Shown here: piece by piece, positions 24,661 through 32,751 of the stretch
Layout: every line of letters begins with the position of its first letter
Position numbering within the stretch: the stretch's first letter is position 1
DNA from: UBA4729 sp038236865
Lineage (GTDB): Bacteria > Patescibacteriota > Saccharimonadia > Saccharimonadales > UBA4665
DNA length: 49,701 nt
Direction of reading: 5' to 3'
NCBI GenBank assembly: GCA_038236865.1
Contig: JBBRZI010000006.1
Location: 1 to 49,701 of the forward strand
Position numbers and translations under genes: made by a program
Notes under the pieces: generated by a model
The model's input: only the letters and a program-made list of their open reading frames with translations
Database searches by the model: none
Told to the model about the DNA's origin: nothing

Positions 24661-25041
24661 CTAACCCTTCTCTGCCGTCTTGGGTTTTTTGCTGGCACTG
24701 GGGGCGCCGGCCGCGGCGAGCAACTCACTAACATTTTTTTCAAGTTGGTTGGCCGGTAAGGTCGCTAGTTCGGGGCCAAACACCGTCACGACCAGATCGC
24801 TCGGGCTACGGGGGTCAGTGTGGTGGCGGATAATCTCAAAGATACGCCGGCGGATCCGGTTGCGCACCACGGCCGAATGGCTGACCTTGCGGGACACCAC
24901 AACGGCGGCGCGATAGCCTTCCCGGCGTTGATTGCCGGCGACCTTGAGGCTGAGGCTGGAACTGCGCAGCGTTTGGGCATGACGATAAACAGCCCGCAGG
25001 CTGTTGTTACCATGAAAGCGGTGTGAGCGGTTAATCATCAC
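24661..25041 (-). CDS. rnpA: Ribonuclease P protein component
   Basis: A 126-residue basic protein. After RFHGNNSLRAVYRHA it shows VVVSRKVSHSAVVRNRIRRRIFEIIR, where RNRIRRRIFE is the RNR signature that contacts the P RNA. A short Lys-rich tail (SASKKPKTAEKG) follows. It lies 36 bp downstream of rpmH, the usual order, and would process tRNA 5' ends such as those at 49179 and 49607. Two successive ATGs make the start uncertain by one codon. Confidence 0.93.
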   Translation of the reverse strand: MMINRSHRFHGNNSLRAVYRHAQTLRSSSLSLKVAGNQRREGYRAAVVVSRKVSHSAVVRNRIRRRIFEIIRHHTDPRSPSDLVVTVFGPELATLPANQLEKNVSELLAAAGAPSASKKPKTAEKG

Positions 25042-25077
25042 TTCCCCACTGGGTTATGTCGAACGTGGCGCGTCGGC

Positions 25078-25215
25078 TTAATGCGTTAAACGGGCGCGGC
25101 CCTTGTTGCGGCGGCGGTTCAAAACGGCTTGGCCGGCCTTAGTAGCCATGCGCTTCATAAAGCCGTGTTCGCGGGAGCGACTGCGTTTCTTTGGTTGGAA
25201 TGTTCTTTTGGGCAT
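25078..25215 (-). CDS. rpmH: 50S ribosomal protein L34
   Basis: A 45-residue frame, easily missed because of its size. It reads MPKRTFQPKKRSRSREHGFM and then KRMATKAGQAVLNRRRNKGR, ending RLTH. KRTFQP, HGFMKRM and GQAVLNRRRxKGR are the conserved L34 blocks, with only the usual substitutions. It is the first gene of the leftward rpmH-rnpA unit, facing away from dnaA. Confidence 0.97.
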   Translation of the reverse strand: MPKRTFQPKKRSRSREHGFMKRMATKAGQAVLNRRRNKGRARLTH

Positions 25216-25289
25216 AGTTCTATCTTAGGGGTACTTAGGTTATTTGTGAAGCCCCCCCTAGCGCGGTTGGAGGGCGATTGCAAGATACT

Positions 25290-25319
25290 TTTGTAGCAAT
25301 TGCTACGTAGAATTGACAA
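25290..25319 (-). promoter_or_regulatory. rpmH promoter
   Basis: On the minus strand TTGTCA (25314-25319) and TACAAA (25290-25295) are 18 bp apart. The spacer contains the palindrome TAGCAATTGCTA. Transcription would start near 25283, about 70 nt before rpmH. Confidence 0.6.
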
Positions 25320-25343
25320 TATTTAACCCTCGTATAATAACAA

Positions 25344-25468
25344 GTTTTCCACCATCCGCCAAATTTTATCCACAGATTACCAGATGGAGTGAACGATTGT
25401 GTATAAAGCAACACCTTATCGGCAAGTTTGACTGGTTGCAACTCCAGTTATACAAAAGGTGTGGAAAA
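25344..25468. promoter_or_regulatory. DnaA-box cluster upstream of dnaA (possible origin half or autoregulation)
   Basis: Perfect box TTATCCACA at 25366-25374, a box on the other strand at 25460-25468 (TTTTCCACA when read on minus) and a degenerate TTTTCCACC at 25345-25353. They sit in an AT-rich spacer between the divergent rpmH and dnaA. A TTGACT (25428-25433) with TATACA (25449-25454) could be the dnaA promoter, overlapped by the last box. Confidence 0.65.
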
Positions 25469-25514
25469 CTTTAGCCCAGCTAGTGTATATTTAAGGGAAG
25501 ACATAAGGAGCGGC

Positions 25515-26900
25515 ATGCAAAAGGATAATTTATGGCAGGCAGTTTTGGGCGAAATCGAGCTCTCGGTATCGCATGGCAACTTTGTAACGTGGTTCAAAAA
25601 CACTCAGCTCCTCCGCTACGACGACACAACCGTGACCATCGGCGTTCCGAATGTATTCATTAAGCAGCAGCTTGAGCGCAAATACAACGACATCATCAGC
25701 GCAACACTGGCTAAAAACGGCCTGTCACCGGCTACGATTGAGTACAAAATCTCACCACTGGCAGCCTCGCCGCGCCCGCCGCGCTATGACGAACCGATCC
25801 TGGTGACAACAGCCGCCCAAAATGGGGTAGCCGCCTCTGAACCCCCCCGCTCCACCACCAGTAATGGCTTTAGCCACTCCTACCGCCAAGGTATCAACGA
25901 ACGCTACACCTTCGATAACTTTATTGTTGGCGCCGGCAACGAACTGGCCTTTGCGGCCTGCCAGTCGATCGCCCAAATGCCCGGCAGCAAATATAACCCG
26001 TTATTTTTGTACGGTGGGGTTGGTATTGGTAAGACCCACTTGATCCAAGCCGTCGGCAACGCCATCTCAAAGCAGAACCCGGCCGCTAAGGTCCTCTACA
26101 TCTCGACTGAGCAGTTCGTCCAGGAGTTTGTCGATGCCCTCCGCTTTCGCAAGACCGCTGATTTTGCCAGCTATTACCGGACAGCCGACGTGCTGATTGT
26201 CGACGATATCCAGTTTATCGCCGGTAAAGAAAAGATGCAGGAAGAGTTCTTCCACACCTTTAATGCCCTCCACCAAGGTAACCGCCAGATTATTATCAGC
26301 TCCGATAAGCCGCCCAAAGAAATCGCCACACTCGAAGAGCGTCTCCGCAGCCGATTTGCCTGGGGCATGAGCATCGATATGCAAAACCCTGATTTCGAAA
26401 CGCGCTGCGCCATCGTCCAAACCAAAGCCCAGGAGCACGAAATGGTGCTGCCGGCCGACGTCGTCGAGTATTTAGCCACTAACGTCCAGACCAACATCCG
26501 TGAACTCGAAGGCGCCCTCAACCAACTACTGGCCTTCTGTGAAATGCGCGCCCTTGACCCGTCATTGTCAATTGCCAGCAGCCTGCTCGGCGTCAGCAAA
26601 AGCCGGCCCAAACACTTGAGCGCCAAACAAATCATCGAACGCACCGCCCGCCACTTCCAAATCCCCATGGAAGACATCCTCGGCCCTAAGCGCGATAAGG
26701 ACATTGTTGTGCCGCGCCAGATCGCCATGTACATGCTGCGGAGTGAACTGCATTTGAGCTTCCCTAAGATCGCCCGTGAACTCGGCCGCAAAGACCACAC
26801 CACCGCTATCCACTCGGTTGATAAGATCGAGAAAGAATCGCGACTCGATGCCAGTCTGCGCAACACTCTGAGTGAAATCAAGGAGCGGCTCTATGCGTGA
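25515..26900 (+). CDS. dnaA: Chromosomal replication initiator DnaA
   Basis: The start is set at ATG 25515 because AGGAG lies five bases before it and because MQKDNLWQAVLGEIE is the normal DnaA beginning; the open frame to 25428 is upstream sequence containing a DnaA box. The 461-residue protein has domain I (LWQAVLGEIELSVSHGNFVTWF), a variable linker, the AAA+ domain with Walker A GGVGIGKTHL and Walker B VLIVDDIQFI, and a C-terminal DNA-binding domain with the signature GRKDHTTAIHSVDKI. It unwinds the origin and is probably autoregulated by the boxes around it. Confidence 0.97.
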   Translation: MQKDNLWQAVLGEIELSVSHGNFVTWFKNTQLLRYDDTTVTIGVPNVFIKQQLERKYNDIISATLAKNGLSPATIEYKISPLAASPRPPRYDEPILVTTAAQNGVAASEPPRSTTSNGFSHSYRQGINERYTFDNFIVGAGNELAFAACQSIAQMPGSKYNPLFLYGGVGIGKTHLIQAVGNAISKQNPAAKVLYISTEQFVQEFVDALRFRKTADFASYYRTADVLIVDDIQFIAGKEKMQEEFFHTFNALHQGNRQIIISSDKPPKEIATLEERLRSRFAWGMSIDMQNPDFETRCAIVQTKAQEHEMVLPADVVEYLATNVQTNIRELEGALNQLLAFCEMRALDPSLSIASSLLGVSKSRPKHLSAKQIIERTARHFQIPMEDILGPKRDKDIVVPRQIAMYMLRSELHLSFPKIARELGRKDHTTAIHSVDKIEKESRLDASLRNTLSEIKERLYA

Positions 26901-26934
26901 GCTAGAGGTTAGCAAACAAGAACTAGGCATTAAT

Positions 26935-27269
26935 AGCTTCCAGCGCGTCGCTACTTCCTCTTCCCTAATTGCTACTTCCTACTTTCTAGTTCCTACTAGT
27001 TGGGTACAACATGTGTACAGCCGGTGGGGCCGCAGTGGACACAATCCGGGCTTATCCCCAGAGGCTGAGCCGGTCGCTTCGGCGGCTGAGCACAAACCTA
27101 GGGGTTTACGCACTGCCAAGCCCCCACTTACCCAACCAGTTGTGACCAGCCTTTTAGACCAATTCGCCGCTGTTAGCCAACCGGTTATGCCCATTATCCA
27201 CACCACCAATAAGAACAATAACAAAGTAAATTACTTAAAAAACTACTTATTACTAATTAGGAGTCCCGT
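26935..27269. other. dnaA-dnaN spacer, candidate oriC
   Basis: The spacer (26901-27269) starts with a C/T-rich low-complexity tract (CTACTTCCT units, 26950-26998). It then holds TTATCCCCA (27052-27060) and a perfect DnaA box TTATCCACA (27194-27202). Directly after that box the sequence is strongly AT-rich (27205-27260), including ACTACTTATTACTAATTA, which resembles the DnaA-trio arrangement of basal unwinding systems. The dnaN ribosome-binding site (TAGGAG) closes the region. A 133-codon frame crossing it has no coding character. Confidence 0.6.
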
Positions 27270-28361
27270 ATGAAACTGCAAGTCACCCAGGAAAACCTTA
27301 ACCGCGCCCTCGGTTCAGTCGCCCGTGTCGCTAACTCTCGTAATACCCTACCCATCCTAGCTAATGTGTTGATTAAGACGAGCAGTAACCGGCTCAGCCT
27401 ATCAGCCACCAACCTCGATATCGCCATTACCCATTACATTGGCGCTAAAGTCAGCACCGAGGGTTCGATCACCGTCCCGGCTCGTTTAATGCAAGACTTT
27501 GTCGGTAGTTTACCGAGCAGTGTGATTAATCTCGAACTCGACGACACGAAATTGCGCGTCACCACCGACCAATACAAATCAGTGGTCAACGGCATCGTGG
27601 CCGACGACTTTCCGGTTATGCCGGCAATTACGGGCGGTAAGGCCTGGACAGTCAGCGGCGCGGTTTTAAAGAAAGGCCTACAGCAAGTCGTGTTTGCCGC
27701 CAGTAGTGACGAAACTAGACCAGTTTTAACCGGTGTTCTGTTCCACACGATTGCCGGCAAACTCATTATCGCCGCCACCGACAGTTACCGTTTGGCCGAG
27801 AAAAGTCTCGGCAAGAACAAAGAAGATATCCGTCTACTCATCCCCGCCTCCTCGTTACACGACCTGTTACGGATTTTGGGTGATGGCACTGACGAAGTTT
27901 CGGTGACCCACGACGATCAGCAAGTGTTATTCCGGGTTGGCGACGTCGAACTCGTCACACGGTTGGTTGACGGCAGTTACCCTGACTACCAAAAACTAAT
28001 ACCAGCCAGCTTCAGCTTTGAAGCGACACTGGCCCGGTCCGATTTTGTGAACGTCACCAAGGTCTCTAGCTTGTTTGCGCGCGAAAGTGCCGGCAGTGTC
28101 ACGATTGAAGTCGATGAGGCGTCAGGCAGCCTAAGTATTCGCTCGGTAGCCTCTCAGCTTGGTGAGAACACCGCCACCGCCACCGCCAAAGTCAGCGGCA
28201 GCGGCAGCATCACCCTCAACTCGCGGTATTTACTCGATGCACTCAATGTCTTATCGGGCGATACTGTGACGTTTGGTTTTAACGGCAAGCTCGAACCGAC
28301 GCTGTTGAGCGACGCGACGAACGATGAGTACCGCCATGTCATCATGCCGCTCAAAGGCTAA
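27270..28361 (+). CDS. dnaN: DNA polymerase III beta subunit (sliding clamp)
   Basis: A 363-residue protein, normal for bacterial beta clamps. It opens MKLQVTQENLNRALGSVARV, includes RNTLPILANVLIKTSSNRLS, has TRPVLTGVLFH and ATDSYRLAEK in the second domain, and ends DEYRHVIMPLKG, with HVIMPL the conserved clamp C-terminus that lines the partner-binding pocket. TAGGAG precedes the ATG. It tethers the polymerase during replication. Confidence 0.96.
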   Translation: MKLQVTQENLNRALGSVARVANSRNTLPILANVLIKTSSNRLSLSATNLDIAITHYIGAKVSTEGSITVPARLMQDFVGSLPSSVINLELDDTKLRVTTDQYKSVVNGIVADDFPVMPAITGGKAWTVSGAVLKKGLQQVVFAASSDETRPVLTGVLFHTIAGKLIIAATDSYRLAEKSLGKNKEDIRLLIPASSLHDLLRILGDGTDEVSVTHDDQQVLFRVGDVELVTRLVDGSYPDYQKLIPASFSFEATLARSDFVNVTKVSSLFARESAGSVTIEVDEASGSLSIRSVASQLGENTATATAKVSGSGSITLNSRYLLDALNVLSGDTVTFGFNGKLEPTLLSDATNDEYRHVIMPLKG

Positions 28362-28364
28362 GGG

Positions 28365-28815
28365 TAGTAACTAGTAATTAGGAAGTAGAAATTAGTATAC
28401 TTGGATATATATGTCGGATGGAAAAGTAACCTCTTTTACGGGTTTAGTAGCTTGGCAAAAAAGCCATGAATTTGTACTGCTTGTACTGAGCACTTGTGAG
28501 CACTTTCCGAGAAATGACTTCTTGCGTAACCAGCTAGAGCGAGCGGCCGTCTCTATCACCTCCAATATTGCTGAGGGGTTCGGCCGACAAACAACGGCCG
28601 ACAAGAAGCATTTTTACATCATGGCCCGCGGTTCGGCCTATGAAGTGCAAAACCAACTACTGATAGGCCGGGACACCGGTAAAATCACGAAAGACCAATT
28701 TAATATATTAGCCAACGAATCACTTAACTCAATCAAGTTACTACACGGTCTCATTCGTTCACTAAACAGGTCGCTCAATGCTACTTCCTAATTCCTACTT
28801 CCTAACTCCTACTAC
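28365..28815. repeat. Inverted low-complexity tracts flanking the four-helix-bundle gene
   Basis: GTAGTAACTAGTAATTAGGA at the left (28365-28389) and CTACTTCCTAATTCCTACTT at the right (28784-28815) are imperfect reverse complements. They enclose the 28411-28791 gene between dnaN and recF, as if it were a small inserted cassette. Confidence 0.55.
28411..28791 (+). CDS. Four-helix bundle protein (S23 / 23S rRNA intervening-sequence family)
   Basis: A 126-residue all-helical protein. TGLVAWQKSHEFVLLVL, then NQLERAAVSITSNIAEGFGR and SAYEVQNQLLIGRDTG, are the hallmarks of the TIGR02436 four-helix bundle family (the AVSI.SNIAEG block is nearly universal). Members are found inside 23S rRNA intervening sequences or stand-alone in many genomes, and their function is unknown. 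Here it is wedged between dnaN and recF, which are usually adjacent, and flanked by inverted low-complexity tracts. Confidence 0.88.
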   Translation: MSDGKVTSFTGLVAWQKSHEFVLLVLSTCEHFPRNDFLRNQLERAAVSITSNIAEGFGRQTTADKKHFYIMARGSAYEVQNQLLIGRDTGKITKDQFNILANESLNSIKLLHGLIRSLNRSLNATS

Positions 28816-29874
28816 ATGTTAGTTAACTTGCGCTTGCAGCACTTTCGGTCCTACGATGACGATTCATTCGAGCTCGACCCTGGGGTTAATATTATCGTCG
28901 GCCCCAATGCCAGTGGTAAAACCAACCTACTGGAAGCTATTTTGGTGGTTGCCACCGGCAGCTCGTACCGGACTCGGGACCAAGAATTGCTGCAGGCCGA
29001 CCAGCCATGGGCCCGACTCGACAGCCTCGACACACTCGGCAATAATCGCACCGTTAAGTTTACCCGTGAACCGACCGTGAGTAAGGCCTATGAACTCGAC
29101 GGCAAAGTGTACTCTCGATTGACCCTGCCGCACCGCCTGCCGATTGTGCTATTTGAGCCCAATCATCTCCAACTACTCGTCGGTTCGCCCGAGCAACGCC
29201 GTAACTATCTCGACGATCTGCTCGAACAAACCTTGCCCGGCTATGGCCTGTTGCGCCGCCAATACAAACGCACCTTAGCGCAACGCAATAGCCTGCTCAA
29301 GCAAGCCGGCGCCAACCTCGCCATGCAGTTGTTCCCCTGGAATGTCCGGCTGAGTGAACTGGCCGGCCAAATCGTGCGGGCGCGCGGCCAGCTGGTCGAT
29401 GAACTCAATCTGGAAATTGGCGGATTATACGGCGATTTATCACGTACCAACACCCGGATTGCGCTGCGCTACGACGGGCGCTGGCCGGCCGAAAATTACG
29501 ACAGCCAACTACTCCATAGACTAGAGGCCAGCGTCGAGCTCGACCGTTTACGCGGCTTTACCGCGGCCGGACCGCACCGCGAAGACCTAAGCGTGCTGTT
29601 TGATGGCCGGTTGGCGGCCGACGTGGCCTCAAGGGGCGAAACCCGCACCGCTGTGCTGGCGCTAAAACTACTCGAACTCAATCGCCTGCAAGCCAGCCGC
29701 GACGTGGCTCCCCTGCTACTGCTCGACGACGTATTTAGTGAACTCGACGGCGCCCGGCGGCGGGCACTGACCAACTATTTAAAAAACTACCAGACCTTTA
29801 TTACAACGACCGACGCCGACGTCGTACTACAGCACTTCACCGAGACCTGTCACATTATTCCGCTCGGGAGCTAA
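28816..29874 (+). CDS. recF: DNA replication and repair protein RecF
   Basis: A 352-residue SMC-like ATPase. It begins MLVNLRLQHFRSYDDDSFEL, with Walker A VGPNASGKTNLLEAI (about residues 28-42), a GSPEQRRNYLDDLLEQ segment, the signature FTAAGPHREDLSV, and Walker B LLLLDDVFSELDGARR. It loads RecA on gapped DNA with RecO/RecR. No gyrB follows; the next gene reads in the opposite direction. Confidence 0.95.
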   Translation: MLVNLRLQHFRSYDDDSFELDPGVNIIVGPNASGKTNLLEAILVVATGSSYRTRDQELLQADQPWARLDSLDTLGNNRTVKFTREPTVSKAYELDGKVYSRLTLPHRLPIVLFEPNHLQLLVGSPEQRRNYLDDLLEQTLPGYGLLRRQYKRTLAQRNSLLKQAGANLAMQLFPWNVRLSELAGQIVRARGQLVDELNLEIGGLYGDLSRTNTRIALRYDGRWPAENYDSQLLHRLEASVELDRLRGFTAAGPHREDLSVLFDGRLAADVASRGETRTAVLALKLLELNRLQASRDVAPLLLLDDVFSELDGARRRALTNYLKNYQTFITTTDADVVLQHFTETCHIIPLGS

Positions 29875-29945
29875 CGTCCAAAGGGGTTATTATTAGCGCA
29901 AACGGCGCCAGTCTAGCAGACGATTAATATCTGTCAACGTCGGGT

Positions 29946-31469
29946 TCAATCAGGCGTGGTAATATTTACTGCGTAGACATTGCGGTCGATACCTACAGCG
30001 TCGAGATCGGCCAGAATTCGGGCGGCGGTCAGTCGTTGAATCGTTGGATCCGGCAGATAAGAATGAGTGGTCGTGTCGTAAGCTAATTCACCTGTCGGAG
30101 TAATAAAGATGACTTTACCAACGATCGAAACGGCCGTTAAATCACTGGTTTTTTGCTTAAGCTGGGCTATTTTTTTATCAATACTATCAGTGTTCGGAGC
30201 GCTGAGGTTAAGGTAGAGTCCGAGGCGTTTTTGATTACTGTCGGTTAAGCAGAGCAAATAGCCTGTTTCGGCGTTTTGGAAGCCACAAGACCCGTAACCA
30301 CTGTATTGGTAGGCGCTGAAGCCCATCGCTGTATCGGCATCAAAGCTGAGAATAGCTTTATCTTGAAAAGCCACAAAGCTAGAGCCCTGTCCAGTGATGC
30401 CCGTCACGCGGTGAATGGCAAACAATTGCTTGAATTGCTTGGCGATATCGCGAACCTCAAGGGCACCGCTGGCGCTATTAAGAGTACAAAGCTTGGCGAC
30501 ACCACAAAAGCCAATCCCCGAGAAGTGTTCGTTTACACGGTAGCGGTTAACCAGACTACCACTGTAGACGATGACTTCAGAGGTGGGTCGGGTTTTGACG
30601 GCGCTGGTACTTTCACTAGGGGCATCGACATAGGCGATGGCGATATCGCCAGTGCTTGAGGTACTCAGCGTCGAAGCTAGCAGGGTTTTGTCAGCTGGAC
30701 CGCTAATAGTGATTTTGACCGGCGTGGCGGCCAGCGAAGCATAGTAGTATATATTGGCGAAAGCGGTGTCGTAGGCGATGAAGCCGTCTTTGTAAGGTGC
30801 CAGCAAATAATCCACATTAGCATCAAGACCAGTCAGGACACTGCCGTTGATTGCGGTAGTGGTCTGGGTCGGGCTGAGGTTGAGGTAGGCTGTGTGGGTC
30901 GGCGTATCCTCCAGGCGGCCCCTAAATAGGGTGACTTGTCCAAGTTTGGTGGTGGCGCTACCCTCGATATACCCCGTGACGGCGCTATAGGGTTCAATGT
31001 AAGTGGGGGTGTCGGCGGTAGCTGGTACGTGTCTATTCATCGGTTGCGTCAACGCATCGCTGCTACAGTCACCCGAGAGTAGAATGCCGCCAACAAGACC
31101 CATACAGACGCCAGGGTTATCGCCCACGAATTGGCGAGCCCGTTCCGGTCGGAGGTTGAGACTAATGGAAGTCGTTTGGAAAAAGCCGCGGGTTTTAACG
31201 ACACCAAAAGCGTTGAGGTTGCCCTGGGTGACACGTATCTCGTAAGATCCGGCGCCGGTAAGTCTACTGACTGTTGTAGCGGTGCTGTCGATTTTTGTCG
31301 ACTTATCGTTGGCTTGCTTCAAAATAGTGTAGGTATGGTCGCTGGCGACACCACCAATGAGACTCACTTTGAGTCGTGAGGTTTGCGACACCCCGTATAT
31401 AGTGAGCACCAAACCAAGGCTGATAATGAGGAGCATAAGTCGTTTCTTCATAAGACTATCTACTTTCAT
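29946..31469 (-). CDS. Membrane-anchored extracytoplasmic protein of unknown function
   Basis: I start it at ATG 31467-31469, one base past the preceding stop; an ATG at 31451 is equally possible. About 507 residues: an N-terminal anchor (KKRLMLLIISLGLVLTIYGV), then a long extracytoplasmic part rich in beta-strand patterns and Thr/Ser/Gly. It has repeated '(F/Y)xAYDTxxANIYYY' and 'GxSFVAFQDKAILSFDADTA' segments that suggest a beta-propeller-like fold. Cys pairs CMGLVGGILLSGDC and CGVAKLC may form disulfides. It is the last gene of the secretion-like operon and may be a surface component of it. Confidence 0.6.
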   Translation of the reverse strand: MKVDSLMKKRLMLLIISLGLVLTIYGVSQTSRLKVSLIGGVASDHTYTILKQANDKSTKIDSTATTVSRLTGAGSYEIRVTQGNLNAFGVVKTRGFFQTTSISLNLRPERARQFVGDNPGVCMGLVGGILLSGDCSSDALTQPMNRHVPATADTPTYIEPYSAVTGYIEGSATTKLGQVTLFRGRLEDTPTHTAYLNLSPTQTTTAINGSVLTGLDANVDYLLAPYKDGFIAYDTAFANIYYYASLAATPVKITISGPADKTLLASTLSTSSTGDIAIAYVDAPSESTSAVKTRPTSEVIVYSGSLVNRYRVNEHFSGIGFCGVAKLCTLNSASGALEVRDIAKQFKQLFAIHRVTGITGQGSSFVAFQDKAILSFDADTAMGFSAYQYSGYGSCGFQNAETGYLLCLTDSNQKRLGLYLNLSAPNTDSIDKKIAQLKQKTSDLTAVSIVGKVIFITPTGELAYDTTTHSYLPDPTIQRLTAARILADLDAVGIDRNVYAVNITTPD

Positions 31470-31470
31470 G

Positions 31471-32751
31471 TTATGTACAATTACTAGGATTAGGTACACC
31501 GGGCGGGAGTGCTAGGCCGTTGGTTAAAGGATCGACATTGCCGTTGTAATAAAGCGCAGCGGCTTTGGCACTTTTGATGACGTTAAAGTGGAGGTGTGCG
31601 CCCGACGATTTCCCCTGGTTACCCTCTGTGCCGATTTGCTGTCCTTGTTTGACGACGTCACCAGTTTTGACGAGCATAGAGTCCATATGACCATAACTGG
31701 TATATAACTGGGGACCGTGCTGGATGGCGACATAGTTAAGACCGTATCCTCCCGGGTCATTGCCTCCAGCTAAAACAACAGTGCCCGCAGCGGCGGCAAA
31801 GATTGGGGTGCCACGGGTGTAGGCAATGTCCAAACCAATGTGACCACCAACGACAAAGCACTGGGTAATAGTGGCTTTAGTGGTGATAGGCCAAGCGAGG
31901 GCTCCCGGTGCGCTGTTTCCAGTAGCAACGGCAGGAGTGGCGCAGGGATCGGCAAGAGGAGTTGCTGTCGTGGCGGCGGCTGGTGCGACGCCTTGGGTTG
32001 GGGTGCTGGAGCCGAATTCGGCTAGAAACTTATTGGCGTTAGTGACGCGTTGGGGCTGAGGAGGGCCACTATGGCGCTCATACAACAACTCAAAGGCCTG
32101 GGTGGCGCCGGCAACGGTAGTAGCTGCCTTGACGGCTGTACCGGCGGCGGTTTCGTCACCCGGTTTGGAACCAGCTTTAGTGAGCTGGTTGACTAAAGTA
32201 TTAATTTGCCAGCCGAGGTCGTGAACGAGAGCCAACGGAATAGCGGATGGAATCAGTTTAACGCCAGGGGTCCATTGAACGATGCCGTAGCCTGGATTGT
32301 TTGCGTCCGCTCCCGCTGCGGCCGAGTAGGCGGGGGGAACGTCAGCATGTGTTCCGCCTTCGACAACGGTTGGATCAAAAGAACCGTTTTCATTCTGCAT
32401 GTTACCCATAATGCCGGCCACTTGAATGGGAGTGAAGCCGGCGGCTCGCAAACCATCCCAAACCTTTTGTTGGCGGGTTTTTAGGTCGCCCGGCGTACCG
32501 GAGCTAGCGGTACCACCGGAGCAGGCCTGACTGGTGTCGGTCGGGTCATAAAAGGGCGTATAGTTTTGTATCGACTGGAGATCGCCGTTGCTAAGCGCAA
32601 ACGCTTGCTGGGTGGTTAATAAAACGACGACCAATAGGCCGACCCACGCCTTGGCTAGCAAATTACTAACAACCTGGACACTTCCAATCCGCCGACTTAA
32701 AAAAGTCGTAAAGTCGGAACGCGTTGATTTAGTGGTAGGCCGGTGGATCAT
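31471..32751 (-). CDS. Peptidoglycan hydrolase: phage tail lysozyme domain fused to M23 endopeptidase
   Basis: A 426-residue protein with one N-terminal membrane segment (AWVGLLVVVLLTTQQAFA, probably a signal). Residues about 85-245 match the Tail_lysozyme pattern: VWDGLRAAGFTPIQVAGIMG, NMQNENGSFDP and GYGIVQWTPG. Residues about 295-400 are an M23 peptidase with the zinc motif GHIGLDI (HxxxD), YTSYGHMDSM and HLHFNV (HxH). In a secretion-like operon this is the expected VirB1-type enzyme that opens the cell wall for assembly. The two activities cut glycan and peptide respectively. It overlaps the upstream gene by four bases. Confidence 0.85.
   Translation of the reverse strand: MIHRPTTKSTRSDFTTFLSRRIGSVQVVSNLLAKAWVGLLVVVLLTTQQAFALSNGDLQSIQNYTPFYDPTDTSQACSGGTASSGTPGDLKTRQQKVWDGLRAAGFTPIQVAGIMGNMQNENGSFDPTVVEGGTHADVPPAYSAAAGADANNPGYGIVQWTPGVKLIPSAIPLALVHDLGWQINTLVNQLTKAGSKPGDETAAGTAVKAATTVAGATQAFELLYERHSGPPQPQRVTNANKFLAEFGSSTPTQGVAPAAATTATPLADPCATPAVATGNSAPGALAWPITTKATITQCFVVGGHIGLDIAYTRGTPIFAAAAGTVVLAGGNDPGGYGLNYVAIQHGPQLYTSYGHMDSMLVKTGDVVKQGQQIGTEGNQGKSSGAHLHFNVIKSAKAAALYYNGNVDPLTNGLALPPGVPNPSNCT

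Noticed and set aside
26872..27273. 133-codon plus-strand frame across the dnaA-dnaN spacer
   Set aside because: It overlaps the end of dnaA, low-complexity tracts and DnaA boxes; its peptide has no coding character.
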